Shown piece after piece: positions 1-9,243 of a stretch of 64,000 bases of DNA (position 1 is the stretch's first letter; each line of letters begins with the position of its first letter). A model generated the notes under the pieces. It worked only from the letters and a program-made list of their open reading frames with translations. It had not been told where the DNA came from and searched no databases. The position numbers and the translations under genes were made by a program. The stretch comes from Cylindrospermum stagnale PCC 7417 (GTDB lineage: Bacteria; Cyanobacteriota; Cyanobacteriia; Cyanobacteriales; Nostocaceae). The stretch covers positions 6,650,501 through 6,714,500 of the forward strand of contig NC_019757.1 in NCBI RefSeq assembly GCF_000317535.1, given 5' to 3'.

Positions 1-7
1 CGAACGC

Positions 8-25
8 GCAAAGCGTGTGCTTTGC
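8..25. repeat. Small hairpin in upstream flank
   Basis: A 7-bp perfect stem (GCAAAGC, loop gtgt, GCTTTGC) lies at the window edge, without a T-tract. It resembles the short dispersed palindromes common in Nostoc-type genomes more than a terminator. Nothing else was recognised in bases 1-200. Confidence 0.35.
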
Positions 26-200
26 ACTCAGCGCTGCTGCTTTGGTGCCGATCGCGTTTGGCCATTGCACATCAGCCTACAGTCACCACACCACAAGTTC
101 ATGACCCACGCTTATTCCAGTGTCTAGCCTTATGGTAGTTTAAAGCTACACTCATGTATTGCAATAGATAACTTTTACCTCATGACTGGAGAGCAAAAAC

Positions 201-842
201 TTGGGAATAGAACTACGCAGTTTCGTATTTCTCGACAACCTGCAACCTCAACATGCAGCATATATGGGAACAGTAGCCCAAGGGTTCTTGCCATTACCGG
301 GAGATACATCGCTGTGGATTGAAATCTCTCCTGGTATCGAAATTAATAAAATTACAGATGTAGCCCTGAAAGCTGCCTCTGTCCGTCCGGGAGTACAGGT
401 AGTTGAACGACTATACGGTCTATTAGAAGTTCATTCTAGCTCCCAAGGCGAAACGCGAGCCGCTGGTCAAGCCATTTTGGCGTTGCTAGGAGTCGAAAAA
501 GAGGAATGTCTCAAACCCCGTGTCGTTTCTAGTCAGATCATCCGCAACATTGATGCTTACCAAACACAACTTATCAATCGCACGCGACGCGGACAGCTAC
601 TACTAGCAGGGCAAACACTGTATGTGTTAGAAGTTGAGCCTGCTGCTTACGCCGCACTGGCTGCAAATGAAGCCGAGAAATCAGCCGCAATTAACATCCT
701 TGAGGTTCAAGCTGTAGGCAGCTTTGGACGGCTTTACTTAGGTGGACAAGAACAGGATATTCTTGCAGGTGCGGCAGGAGCTTTAACAGCGATTGATAGA
801 GTTGCAGGGCGGGTAAATCCTCAGAGTAGGCGTCAGGAGTAA
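201..842 (+). CDS. ccmP: Tandem-BMC carboxysome shell protein CcmP
   Basis: This 213-residue protein is built from two bacterial-microcompartment domains in tandem, as in CcmP, the double-domain (BMC-T) shell protein of beta-carboxysomes. The two halves are roughly residues 1-105 and 106-205. The start MGIELRS, the segment [11 protein letters not shown] and the second-half pair SSQIIRNID and [15 protein letters not shown] match my memory of the Synechococcus CcmP family closely, and 213 residues is the usual length. Known BMC-T trimers stack face to face and may gate metabolite passage through the shell. The start is TTG at 201, preceded by a GGAG box; the nearby ATG at 182 is out of frame. 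The gene is 10 bp upstream of a pentapeptide-repeat gene and probably co-transcribed with it. No other ccm gene is in the window. Confidence 0.93.
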   Translation: MGIELRSFVFLDNLQPQHAAYMGTVAQGFLPLPGDTSLWIEISPGIEINKITDVALKAASVRPGVQVVERLYGLLEVHSSSQGETRAAGQAILALLGVEKEECLKPRVVSSQIIRNIDAYQTQLINRTRRGQLLLAGQTLYVLEVEPAAYAALAANEAEKSAAINILEVQAVGSFGRLYLGGQEQDILAGAAGALTAIDRVAGRVNPQSRRQE

Positions 843-852
843 AGGAGAAAAA

Positions 853-1659
853 ATGGCAAATCGAGAGCATCTAGCTTTACTCAAAGCAGGTGCAGTCACA
901 TGGATTGAGTGGAGAAAGAAAAATCCCCAGATTGCACCAGACCTCAGAGGCGCGAATCTACAAGGGGATAACCTCAGAGGCGCTAACCTCCAAGGGGTTA
1001 ACTTGAGCAAGGTAGATCTAAGTAATGCTTTACTCGTACGAGCAAACCTCGGTGGTGCTGACCTCACTGGCGCTAATCTCTACAATGCCAAGCTTATAGA
1101 AGCTAACCTGAGTGCAGCTAATCTCAGTGCCGCTAACTTGAGGGGCGCCACACTTACACAAGCAGATATGAATTGTGCCAATCTGATTGGATCTGACTTG
1201 AGTGAGGCGAATCTCAAAGGCGCTGTGATCACTGACGCTAATCTGATTGGGGCTGACTTAAGGGGCGCTAACTTGAGAGATGCCGATTTGGGTACATCGA
1301 AGCTTCACCGAACTAACCTCTGTTTTGCAAACCTAATCGCGGTAAACTTGATTGCGGCTGACCTAAGTGAGGCAACCCTGCACGAGGCGGAAGTGATGGG
1401 GGCTTACCTTTATAAAACAGACCTTTACAAGGCTAATTTAACTGAGGCTCACCTGAGTGGTGCATACCTGTTACGGGCTAACCTAACAGAAGCTGACTTG
1501 AGCAACGCTGACTTGAGTTGGACTAACCTCAGAGGAGCTAACTTGACAGGTGCTAATCTCAGAGGAGCTAACCTTAGAGGAGCTAACTTGACAGGGGCTA
1601 ACCTTAGCAGTGTGAACCTCCATGAGACAATTATGCCTGACTCGTCAATGCACAATTAG
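853..1659 (+). CDS. Pentapeptide-repeat protein
   Basis: The 268-residue protein begins with a short non-repeat head (residues 1-30, with WIEWR) and then runs almost uninterruptedly as A(D/N)LxG/x pentapeptides to about residue 260. Such repeats fold as a right-handed square beta-helix. No signal peptide or membrane segment is visible, so it is probably cytosolic. Two AGGAG-like boxes just upstream of the ATG give a strong ribosome site, and the 10-bp gap to ccmP suggests a two-gene operon. Biochemical roles of cyanobacterial pentapeptide proteins are mostly unknown; a scaffold or protein-interaction role near the carboxysome is only an inference. The repeats leave open antisense frames, which I do not count as genes. 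Confidence 0.9.
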   Translation: MANREHLALLKAGAVTWIEWRKKNPQIAPDLRGANLQGDNLRGANLQGVNLSKVDLSNALLVRANLGGADLTGANLYNAKLIEANLSAANLSAANLRGATLTQADMNCANLIGSDLSEANLKGAVITDANLIGADLRGANLRDADLGTSKLHRTNLCFANLIAVNLIAADLSEATLHEAEVMGAYLYKTDLYKANLTEAHLSGAYLLRANLTEADLSNADLSWTNLRGANLTGANLRGANLRGANLTGANLSSVNLHETIMPDSSMHN

Positions 1660-1681
1660 TTCACAAGATATATTGGCCCTC

Positions 1682-1710
1682 TCCCCAGTGCGAAAACGTG
1701 GGGATTCTTT
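1682..1710 (+). terminator. Putative terminator after ccmP operon
   Basis: The arms TCCCCA (1682-1687) and TGGGGA (1699-1704) form a short GC-rich hairpin followed by the T-rich tail ttcttt. It lies 22 bp after the pentapeptide gene stop and is a reasonable intrinsic terminator. Confidence 0.5.
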
Positions 1711-2633
1711 GACTTTAGTCTAGATATCTAGACAGCTAGCTGCTTACTTCATCTCTAAAGATCAGGGTTTGCACAGCATTAATTATCAGCTACACCATAA
1801 AATGTGACTTAAATATTGCTCTTTACATAATCAACATAAAATAGATATATTCAACCTTCTGGTGTTATTTTCCTACCAAATAAGCCTGAACTGCTTGACT
1901 GGAGAGAATTTAGGTAATTACATCAAGAATGAGGTTCATTTTTCCAGAAAATCCAAAACCCAAATTAGAAAAGGCTTTGAAACAGTTATTAATTTTTTTG
2001 TGCCTGAAGCGAATATATCAAAATCTAGACAATAATATTAAAGATTTGGTAAAGTTACCAAAAATTATTTAAATTTTGATTGCAAAAGTGATAACTTCGA
2101 GTTGTATAAGTAATTACCGATGTGTAATTAGCAAGCTGCGTCCGCAGTTACATACCCATTGGGGTTAAGACAAAACCCAAAATACTTCCGTCTGACAACT
2201 GTTGAGTATGTAGATCTTGACGTAGTTGATAAGAGTGTGCAACTCTTTGCCTGTGAACTGTTGAATAGTAGAGGAGATTGGCAGTCGTATGCAGAGATGA
2301 TCTGTTAGAACTTATGCATTGACGGGAACAATCAAGTGTGAGGTGTAGATTTTTAGGGATTCGAGTTTTATTCTTCCACTATTTAGCAAGCGATCGCAAC
2401 GGTGTTGCATAACAAAAAAATAATTTATGTAGGGATAGGAACACAGTAGTCAAGTAGTACACCAACTAATCCGATTGGGATTTTTATCCTATCGGTAGGC
2501 TTGAAGTCGCCAATTTTTTAATAATTGCGTCACAACCAAGCAAAATTTGTATTGCTAGTGGCTTTTCAACCATAAACTTGAGTTATGGCAGCCTTGCTGA
2601 CTCAGATAGTCAAGGTCATCAATAAAGCACTCA
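1711..2633. other. Long AT-rich non-coding spacer
   Basis: I find no convincing gene in this stretch. It is AT-rich, carries one HIP1-type GCGATCGC octamer near 2392, and lies upstream of the 33-kb polysaccharide cluster, so it may hold that cluster's promoter. No consensus promoter could be assigned by eye. Confidence 0.5.
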
Positions 2634-3020
2634 TTGGTTGACAGAATAACTATTAAGTGCCGCAATATTGGCAGAGGTGGTCTTGCTTGCCTTCATGCCA
2701 ACTGTTTTTATAAATTTGATTGGAACTATATCTCGCGAAATTGCATCATATTTGATATTGTGCAACACTCATACAGTAGGTGCGTCCTAGGTTGTGGTTT
2801 GCATCTACAGCACTGTGTCAAGTGGCGTGATTATAGATTTGTTAAAATATGTGCTTATCTCCGGTTACTAATAACAATATCAGCGATTTTTTTGGCTGTC
2901 GGACTGCTACTCTTGGGGCAAATTCACCGTTTGTATTGCCCCATCTATCTAGTCTATGAGCTATTTGGTGAGATTGTTTTCATCTCTTTCGCAAAAAGGC
3001 ATAGTTTTGATGTGGCTTAA
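2585..3020 (+). pseudogene. Possible decayed membrane-protein gene
   Basis: An open frame of 128 codons (2634-3020, GTG/TTG-type start) exists, but its first two-thirds has an odd Cys/His-rich composition. Hydrophobic, membrane-like peptides appear successively in different forward frames: an ATG-started 18-codon piece at 2585, a LLSAAILAEVVLLAF-like piece from about 2650, and ISAIFLAVGLLLLG in the third frame near 2880. This pattern is what a membrane-protein gene broken by frameshifts would give. I do not recognise the family. The alternative is chance open frames in non-coding DNA. Confidence 0.3.
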
Positions 3021-3186
3021 ATTCATTAAGAATATAGAACCAAAGTTCAGCTGCTTTAACTGCTATTTAGGGAATAAAGTAGGCGTTAACGCAGAACATC
3101 AAACTTATTGGGGTGTGTAAATCCTTCCCTCTTCTTGAGTAGTTCAGCAGCACCTTCAACAAGATTTCTACTGTAGGATACAGCCA

Positions 3187-4536
3187 ATGAGACTTAATGA
3201 ATGGATTAACCAAAAATTGTCGCCATCCATTTCGACCAGACTAGAAGATCAGAATCATGGTTCTACAAAAATTCAGCAATCCATCAAACTATCTGTAATT
3301 ACCCAGTTTTTTCCTCCAGACTATGCTGCTACGGGACAGTTGATTGAGGAACTCGTGAAACAGTTAGGGCAGCAAGGAATAGAGATTGAGGTATTTACAA
3401 GCCAGCCAGGATATGCATTTAGCTCTGATACAGCTCCCTCTGTTGAACAAGCGGGTAGAATCCGAATTCAGCGATCGCGCACAGCTCAATTATGGCCAGG
3501 GCGGATTCGTGGCAAAGCCGTCAATGGTGTCCTCTACACTTTGCGTGCTGCACTGCATCTGTTCAAAAATTGGCGTCGTAGCAACATATTGTTACTAACT
3601 ACAGCTCCCCCATTTTTGCCGGTTATCGGATATCTGATCTATCTTTTGTTCCGACTTCCTTATATCTGCATACTCTATGACCTTTATCCCGATATTGCGA
3701 TCGCACTAGGAGTAGTTTCAAAGGATCACTGGATCACACGAGTTTGGCAGGCAATCAACAGACAGATTTGGCTAAACGCTAAGGGGATTGTGGTACTGAG
3801 TCCGGGAATGAAACAGCAGATAACTGCCATTTGCCCACAGATAGCCGATAAAATTTCTGTGATTCACAGTTGGTCAGACCCAGAAGTGATCGTGCCAATT
3901 GCCAAGCAAGAAAACTGGTTTGCCTGGAAGTATGACCTAGTTAAAAAATTTACCGTATTATACTCTGGGAATATGGGTCGCTGTCACGATATAGAAACTA
4001 TCCTGGAAGCAGCAAAGCATCTGCAAGATGAGCCGGTTCAGTTTGTCTTCATCGGCAGTGGCGCCAAACGTGATGATGCGATCCAGCAGGTGAAGCAATT
4101 CGGCTTGAAAAATTTCTTATTTCTCCCGTATCAAGACAAGCAGGTACTGCCCTATTCCCTCACAGCTTGCGATCTGTCACTGGTGAGTGTGGATGCATCT
4201 ACAGAAAATTTGGTCGTCCCTAGTAAGCTCTACTCAGCCTTAGCCTCTGGACGTCCAGTAGCAGTGATTTGTTCACAGTATTCTTATCTGAAACAACTGA
4301 TCGCCGAAGCTCAATGTGGTTCCACATTTGATAATGGAGACAGTCATAGTCTGGCTCAATTTATTCGCTTGCTGATTCATGATCAGCAAATAGGGCAGCG
4401 TATGGGTAGAGCCGGTCGTCAGTATTTGCGATCGCACTTCACACCGAGGATCATATCCCAACAATATCTTGAGGTTTTACAACAAGTGATACTGGCTGAT
4501 GAAATGATAGCTATGTCTCCCAGTCGGACAAAATAA
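3187..4536 (+). CDS. GT4 family glycosyltransferase (WcaI/WbuB-like)
   Basis: This 449-residue protein has the two-Rossmann GT-B layout of family 4 transferases. The N-terminal acceptor domain starts near residue 34 (SVITQFFPPDYAATG). The donor domain carries LYSGNMGRCHD near residue 258 and the donor loop with PSKLYSALASGRPVAV near residue 344. The opening and the PSKLYSAL motif resemble colanic-acid WcaI and WbuB enzymes. It probably acts on a lipid-linked glycan at the inner face of the cytoplasmic membrane; donor and acceptor cannot be read from sequence. The first about 33 residues are an extension, so a later start is possible. It opens the cluster. In other bacteria such genes often sit next to an initiating sugar-phosphate transferase, but none is seen here. 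Confidence 0.88.
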   Translation: MRLNEWINQKLSPSISTRLEDQNHGSTKIQQSIKLSVITQFFPPDYAATGQLIEELVKQLGQQGIEIEVFTSQPGYAFSSDTAPSVEQAGRIRIQRSRTAQLWPGRIRGKAVNGVLYTLRAALHLFKNWRRSNILLLTTAPPFLPVIGYLIYLLFRLPYICILYDLYPDIAIALGVVSKDHWITRVWQAINRQIWLNAKGIVVLSPGMKQQITAICPQIADKISVIHSWSDPEVIVPIAKQENWFAWKYDLVKKFTVLYSGNMGRCHDIETILEAAKHLQDEPVQFVFIGSGAKRDDAIQQVKQFGLKNFLFLPYQDKQVLPYSLTACDLSLVSVDASTENLVVPSKLYSALASGRPVAVICSQYSYLKQLIAEAQCGSTFDNGDSHSLAQFIRLLIHDQQIGQRMGRAGRQYLRSHFTPRIISQQYLEVLQQVILADEMIAMSPSRTK

Positions 4537-4561
4537 GTTTGACAGTATAAGAGCAGACTGC

Positions 4562-4604
4562 TACCCTTTACAAGGGTATAACCAGGCTTGCAGCTTAGGC
4601 TGCA
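4562..4604 (+). promoter_or_regulatory. Two tandem small hairpins in intergenic gap
   Basis: TACCCTT/AAGGGTA (arms 4562-4568 and 4572-4578) is followed by TGCAGC/GCTGCA (4589-4594 and 4599-4604). Neither has a T-tract, so attenuation or mRNA processing between the glycosyltransferase and the exporter genes is more likely than full termination. Function is unknown. Confidence 0.35.
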
Positions 4605-4703
4605 TTAAATAGTTAGTTTCTAATTAAAAAGATGGGCTTCGATGGTCTTTATAGATCTCAGTCCTTCTAACGTAACCTTCCTGACTTTGTTGTCTATTCA
4701 CTG

Positions 4704-5147
4704 ATGTGGGAGGTCGAATTGCAGAGAAGGTGTGACCGAAATCGGAAACGTTCAAAACGCCGAGCTATCTACTGTCCAGTTCATGGATGCTATCTCGATA
4801 GCAGAAGTCAGAAATATCATATGTTTGCCGATCAACCAGGGCAATTACAGCAACGAGGCATGAGTCGCCGGAATGCATTGATCCTAGTTGCAAACCAAAC
4901 TACAGTTCTGATACAGAAAGAATGGTTAGAATCCTTCTGGTGTGATCAGTGCCAACAAACAACTTGGTATCACGTCTGCAAGTGCGATGAGCGCACCTAC
5001 GAACTTTCGTTAGCACCACAAGAACTGTGGCAGCAAGTAACAGGAGTGATCGATCCTCAAGGGAACCCTTCTGTGGGCGAATTTACTCGCAGGCAAGCAG
5101 GGCAAGTTGGCTATTATGGCATCAAGGATTTCCAGTTTGTGCGTTAA
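4704..5147 (+). CDS. Conserved-looking hypothetical protein with Cys/His pairs
   Basis: I do not recognise this 147-residue protein. It begins with a basic stretch (RNRKRSKRR) and has CPVHGC near residues 24-29, then CDQC and CKC near residues 90-105 with intervening His. This spacing suggests a zinc-binding ribbon built from separated knuckles. The C-terminal third has no obvious motif. It contains no membrane segment or signal peptide. Its stop is 12 bp before the exporter permease gene, so it is very likely co-translated with wzm/wzt and may regulate or assist the exporter; that is inference from position only. The first 18 residues could be non-native if a downstream start is used. Confidence 0.7.
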   Translation: MWEVELQRRCDRNRKRSKRRAIYCPVHGCYLDSRSQKYHMFADQPGQLQQRGMSRRNALILVANQTTVLIQKEWLESFWCDQCQQTTWYHVCKCDERTYELSLAPQELWQQVTGVIDPQGNPSVGEFTRRQAGQVGYYGIKDFQFVR

Positions 5148-5159
5148 GCGATTAATACC

Positions 5160-6002
5160 ATGAGTAGTCAAGAGATTGCCTCCAAGCAAGAATTGGTGAT
5201 TGAAGCCGGACGAACAGAACGCCAGTATTGGCGCGATCTGTGGAAATACAGAGAACTATTCTACTTTCTAGCTTGGCGTGACATTCTAGTGCGGTACAAG
5301 CAAACAGCAATTGGCATGGTTTGGGCACTAATCCGACCATTCTTGACAATGGTGGTGTTCACCGTGATCTTTGGAAAATTGGCAAATTTACCCTCAGAGG
5401 GTGTGCCATATCCAATACTGGTATTTGCAGGTATGTTACCCTGGCAGTTTTTTGCCAATGCCCTGGGTGAGTGTAGCAATAGTCTAATTAGCAATGCCAA
5501 CTTGATCTCTAAAGTCTACTTCCCACGTCTGATTGTGCCCACCAGTGCCGTGATTGTCAGCTTTGTAGACTTTATGATTTCTGGCATAATTTTGTTGGGG
5601 CTAATGGCTTGGTATAACTATGTGCCTAGTTGGCGAATAATCACACTGCCATTATTCATTGCCATTGCCTTCGCTGCTTCGATGGGAGTAGGGCTATGGC
5701 TGGCAGCGTTAAATGTGGAATATCGAGATTTTCGCTATATAGTGCCGTTTATAATGCAGTTTGGTCTCTATGTATCCCCTGTAGGCTTTAGTAGTAATAT
5801 TGTGCCAGAACAATGGCGGTTGCTTTACTCCTTAAACCCAATGGTAGGAGTAATTGATGGCTTCCGTTGGGCGATTTTAGGGGGAGAGTCGAAGCTTTAC
5901 TGGCCTGGTTTTAGCCTGTCTATGGCGCTGGTAGTTTTGTTACTGTGGAGTGGAATTTGGTACTTTCGCAAGATGGAACGGACATTTGCTGATGTGATCT
6001 AA
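5160..6002 (+). CDS. wzm: Polysaccharide ABC exporter permease (Wzm/TagG type)
   Basis: The 280-residue protein shows six hydrophobic segments (about residues 52-72, 84-105, 131-158, 160-185, 195-215, 255-275) and the cytosolic N-terminal helix with YRELFYFLAWRDILVRYKQT that is typical of ABC-2 permeases exporting O-antigen, capsule or teichoic acid. Two copies would form the membrane channel, powered by the ATPase encoded 73 bp downstream. Length is normal for Wzm. Neighbours (methyl- and glycosyltransferases) support export of a polysaccharide rather than a drug. The start ATG at 5160 lies right after the zinc-ribbon-like gene. Confidence 0.93.
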   Translation: MSSQEIASKQELVIEAGRTERQYWRDLWKYRELFYFLAWRDILVRYKQTAIGMVWALIRPFLTMVVFTVIFGKLANLPSEGVPYPILVFAGMLPWQFFANALGECSNSLISNANLISKVYFPRLIVPTSAVIVSFVDFMISGIILLGLMAWYNYVPSWRIITLPLFIAIAFAASMGVGLWLAALNVEYRDFRYIVPFIMQFGLYVSPVGFSSNIVPEQWRLLYSLNPMVGVIDGFRWAILGGESKLYWPGFSLSMALVVLLLWSGIWYFRKMERTFADVI

Positions 6003-6075
6003 GAAAAAAATAGGAGGAAAATTAAAACCTGACTAGATATCTAGATTAATAAAACCGCTATTATGACAGGGTAAA

Positions 6076-7380
6076 ATGCCAATGTCTGATACAGTAATCC
6101 AAATAGAAAATCTGAGTAAAAAGTACGTTCTCAGCCATCAACAAGAAGGGCAAAGCAGATACAAATCTTTACGGGAATCAATCAGCAATGGCGCGAAGTC
6201 ACTGGGTAAAAAAATCTTCACCCCTGTTGGTAAGGAAATATATAGTTCTACTCATGAAGAATTTTGGGCGTTGAATGATGTTTCTTTTGAGATTAAGCAA
6301 GGTGACAGAGTTGGCATTGTTGGGCGCAATGGTGCCGGGAAATCTACCCTTCTAAAAATTCTCAGCCGAATTACAGAACCCACAAAAGGGAAGATTCGCA
6401 TTAAAGGGCGAGTTGCCAGTTTATTAGAAGTAGGAACAGGCTTTCATCCAGAGTTAACAGGAAGGGAAAATATTTTCCTCAATGGGGCAATACTGGGGAT
6501 GAGTAAGGCAGAAATTCAAAGCAAATTTGATGAGATTGTAGAATTTGCAGAGGTAGAAAAGTTTTTAGACACACCAGTCAAGCGTTATTCCTCTGGAATG
6601 TACGTGCGTCTTGCTTTTGCTGTTGCATCTCATATAGAGCCAGAAATATTGATTGTAGACGAGGTGCTGGCAGTAGGAGATTCACAGTTTCAAAAGAAAT
6701 GTTTAGGGAAGATGGAGGATGTAGGTAAAGAAGGACGAACGGTTATTTTTGTTAGCCACAACATGGGCATTGTTACACAACTATGCACTAAGGGAGTATT
6801 GCTTAACTCCGGTCAGATTGATAGCATTGGAAATGTTAATTCAGTAGTTTATAAATATTTAGCATCACATAGTAATACTAATAGTAGTGCCCTTAAAAAG
6901 CTAAATCCTAGTACTAATAAACCCATATTTTTTAGAGAACTTTCAATTGTTGATCATCATAGTAAAATTTCCTCGGAAATAGATATTCGTTATCCATTTT
7001 ATATCAAAATCATTTATGAAGTTACAAGTTTGATCAAAGATATAGAGCTATCTGTTCGGTTTGAAACTCATGATGGTAAAGTAGTCTTTACTACTCACCA
7101 ATCAGACTGCCAACCTGAAAAAATCAATGAAAGAAATGTGGGGATTTATCAGGTTTCGATAAAAATTCCCTCTATGTTTTTAATGCCAGATCATTACTTC
7201 ATTAGCATTGGCGCTCACCAGCCAATGATCCAAACTTTTGACGATCACCAACATATACTTAGTTTTACAATTAACGAAACTGGAACTAAGTTAGCAAAGT
7301 ATCAAGAATATAATAATATTGGTGTTGTAATGATTGATTTACCTTGGGAAGAACAAAATCCCGTTTTAGCTAACAACTAA
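6076..7380 (+). CDS. wzt: Polysaccharide ABC exporter ATPase (Wzt type)
   Basis: This 434-residue protein has an N-terminal ABC ATPase domain: Walker A GRNGAGKS near residue 85, signature SSGMYVRLA near 171, Walker B ILIVDEVLAVGD near 190, and the H-loop SHN near 226. A C-terminal beta-rich domain covers about residues 275-425. That extension is characteristic of Wzt proteins, where it binds the modified end of the glycan and licenses export. The next two genes are methyltransferases, consistent with a methylated terminal cap, which is an inference. A second ATG lies two codons in. It pairs with the upstream permease. Confidence 0.93.
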   Translation: MPMSDTVIQIENLSKKYVLSHQQEGQSRYKSLRESISNGAKSLGKKIFTPVGKEIYSSTHEEFWALNDVSFEIKQGDRVGIVGRNGAGKSTLLKILSRITEPTKGKIRIKGRVASLLEVGTGFHPELTGRENIFLNGAILGMSKAEIQSKFDEIVEFAEVEKFLDTPVKRYSSGMYVRLAFAVASHIEPEILIVDEVLAVGDSQFQKKCLGKMEDVGKEGRTVIFVSHNMGIVTQLCTKGVLLNSGQIDSIGNVNSVVYKYLASHSNTNSSALKKLNPSTNKPIFFRELSIVDHHSKISSEIDIRYPFYIKIIYEVTSLIKDIELSVRFETHDGKVVFTTHQSDCQPEKINERNVGIYQVSIKIPSMFLMPDHYFISIGAHQPMIQTFDDHQHILSFTINETGTKLAKYQEYNNIGVVMIDLPWEEQNPVLANN

Positions 7381-7401
7381 TTAATCCTCAGTGAGGTCAC
7401 T

Positions 7402-8331
7402 ATGACTGTATTGAGTCCTATTAATAAATCTAGCGATGTCACTAGACTAAGTGTTTTTAATACCAGTCAGATAATTGAAGCTTGGCAGCAGCAATTTCAA
7501 ATAGATATTACAAAAGAAATTGGTGGACAAGAAGAAATTTATCTGTATCGCTGTAATCAGACAAATCTGATGTTTTTTGTACCTTTTGATATTGCTGGTT
7601 CTGATCAGCTATACGAGCAACTTGAAAAGTATGACTGGTATTATATGCCTGACAAATGGGAGCATAATGTTGCAGAGCAAGATTTAGAAAATTGTCAGAA
7701 AGTAGTAGAAGTGGGTTGCGGAAGAGGTGCTTTTGTAGAACGTCTCTGTACAAAACTAAAATTAGAAGCCCAGGGTATTGAACTAAATTCAAATGCAGTT
7801 AAATATGCCCAAGCAAAGGGAATTTCTGTTTCAAAATTAGATGTACATGATTTTTCAATTGATATGGCAAACTACTTTGATGCCGTTTGTTCATTTCAAG
7901 TTTTAGAGCATATTTCAGATCCTTATATTTTTTTAGAATCGTTAATTAGGCTAGTTAAGCCAGGCGGAAATTTAATCATATCTGTACCGAATGCTGAATC
8001 TTTCTTGAAAAGAATAGAAAATCATCTCTTAGATCAGCCACCTCATCACGTGACTCGATGGAGTCGAAAAAGTTTCGATAGCCTTACCTCTATTTTTCCT
8101 CTTAGAGTTAAGAAATTCAGGATAGAACCTTTGGCTGAGTACCACGTTGATTCTTATTTGTTACATCAATTATTTCCGATGCCAAAGATAATCTTGTTGG
8201 AAAAAATAGCCCGTCGAGTTTCCCATCATATTGTAAAACCTATTCTAAAACCCATACTAAAGAATTACTCTTTTGTGCGAAATTTGATTCCAGGGCATAC
8301 GCTATATGTTTGTTTTGAGAAACTTGGCTAA
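7402..8331 (+). CDS. Class I SAM-dependent methyltransferase
   Basis: The 309-residue protein carries the SAM-binding glycine loop VVEVGCGRG at residues 101-109, an acidic residue after the second strand (GIELN), and a motif-IV-like region with FQVLEHISDPY followed by KPGG. The first about 95 residues form a separate head rich in aromatics (YDWYYMP), typical of sugar methyltransferases of polysaccharide clusters. Its position directly after wzt suggests it caps or decorates the exported glycan. The target hydroxyl is not predictable. The gene starts 21 bp after the wzt stop. Confidence 0.85.
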   Translation: MTVLSPINKSSDVTRLSVFNTSQIIEAWQQQFQIDITKEIGGQEEIYLYRCNQTNLMFFVPFDIAGSDQLYEQLEKYDWYYMPDKWEHNVAEQDLENCQKVVEVGCGRGAFVERLCTKLKLEAQGIELNSNAVKYAQAKGISVSKLDVHDFSIDMANYFDAVCSFQVLEHISDPYIFLESLIRLVKPGGNLIISVPNAESFLKRIENHLLDQPPHHVTRWSRKSFDSLTSIFPLRVKKFRIEPLAEYHVDSYLLHQLFPMPKIILLEKIARRVSHHIVKPILKPILKNYSFVRNLIPGHTLYVCFEKLG

Positions 8332-8372
8332 ATAGTATTGGTTATGAAAATTATCGGCGCTGTCTATAGAAT

Positions 8373-9242
8373 ATGTTGACTTCTGATAAAACGTTTAATT
8401 ATTTGAATCTTGGCTGTGGTCGTCGCTTTCATAATGCTTGGACTAATATAGACTTTACTTCAACAGATGAAAGTATAATTGGCCATAACTTAGTCCAAGG
8501 AATTCCGTTTCTAGATGCATCATTTGATGTTGTTTATCACTCTCATGTTCTAGAACATTTTACTAAATCATCCGCTGATTTTTTTTTGAAGGAATGCTAT
8601 CGGGTCTTATCCCCTCAAGGGGTAATAAGAGTAGTCGTTCCAGATTTAGAACAAATAGCCATAACCTATCTATTAGCTCTAGAGAAAGCTAGATCTGGTT
8701 CCCCGGAATGGGTTGATAACTATGAATGGATATTATTAGAAATGTATGATCAAACCATTAGAAATAAATCTGGTGGGGAAATGGGAAAATATTTGTCTAA
8801 AGAGTTGATCTCTAATAGAGAATTTGTTATCCAGAGGATTGGTGCTGAAGGTAAAAATTTTATTTTATCTGCTGAACAGCGTCGAAATAATAAACAAGAT
8901 AAACCGCTTTTAGAAAGCGAAATAAAGCAATTTTTAAAAAAAATTTATCGGTTTCTCCGCTATCCGACCTACCGATGGGAAACATTACTCAAATTACTGT
9001 TGGGTGAAGAATATATCGCTTTAGAAATTGGGCGCTTTCGCCAAGGAGGTGAGGTTCACCAATGGATGTATGACAACTATTCACTAAAAATGCTTTTGGA
9101 GAAATGCGGTTTTCAGAATATTATTCAGCAAACAGCTACTGCCAGTTATATTCCGAACTGGACTAGCTTTAATCTTGATACAGAAGCCGACGGAAGTGTT
9201 TACAAACCTGACTCTATTTTTCTGGAGGCGATTAAGCTGTAG
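8373..9242 (+). CDS. SAM-dependent methyltransferase-like protein
   Basis: The 289-residue protein opens with LNLGCG (residues 11-16), then HSHVLEHF and a VLSPQGVIRVVVPDLE segment. This is the pattern of small predicted methyltransferases that often accompany glycosyltransferases. The C-terminal half (about residues 110-260) contains a charged insertion before the final strands with GEVHQWMYD. It probably modifies a sugar of the same glycan. The stop TAG (9240-9242) is one base from the next start, so the two genes are translationally coupled. Confidence 0.8.
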   Translation: MLTSDKTFNYLNLGCGRRFHNAWTNIDFTSTDESIIGHNLVQGIPFLDASFDVVYHSHVLEHFTKSSADFFLKECYRVLSPQGVIRVVVPDLEQIAITYLLALEKARSGSPEWVDNYEWILLEMYDQTIRNKSGGEMGKYLSKELISNREFVIQRIGAEGKNFILSAEQRRNNKQDKPLLESEIKQFLKKIYRFLRYPTYRWETLLKLLLGEEYIALEIGRFRQGGEVHQWMYDNYSLKMLLEKCGFQNIIQQTATASYIPNWTSFNLDTEADGSVYKPDSIFLEAIKL

Positions 9243-9243
9243 T

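Noticed and set aside
783-1067. Antisense open frame over ccmP and the pentapeptide gene
   Set aside because: Its Leu/Arg/Pro-rich sequence is the mirror of pentapeptide codons, with no ribosome site or family match.
1449-1655. Antisense open frame in the pentapeptide repeats
   Set aside because: Repetitive LAPLRLAPLR peptide is a by-product of the repeat codons.
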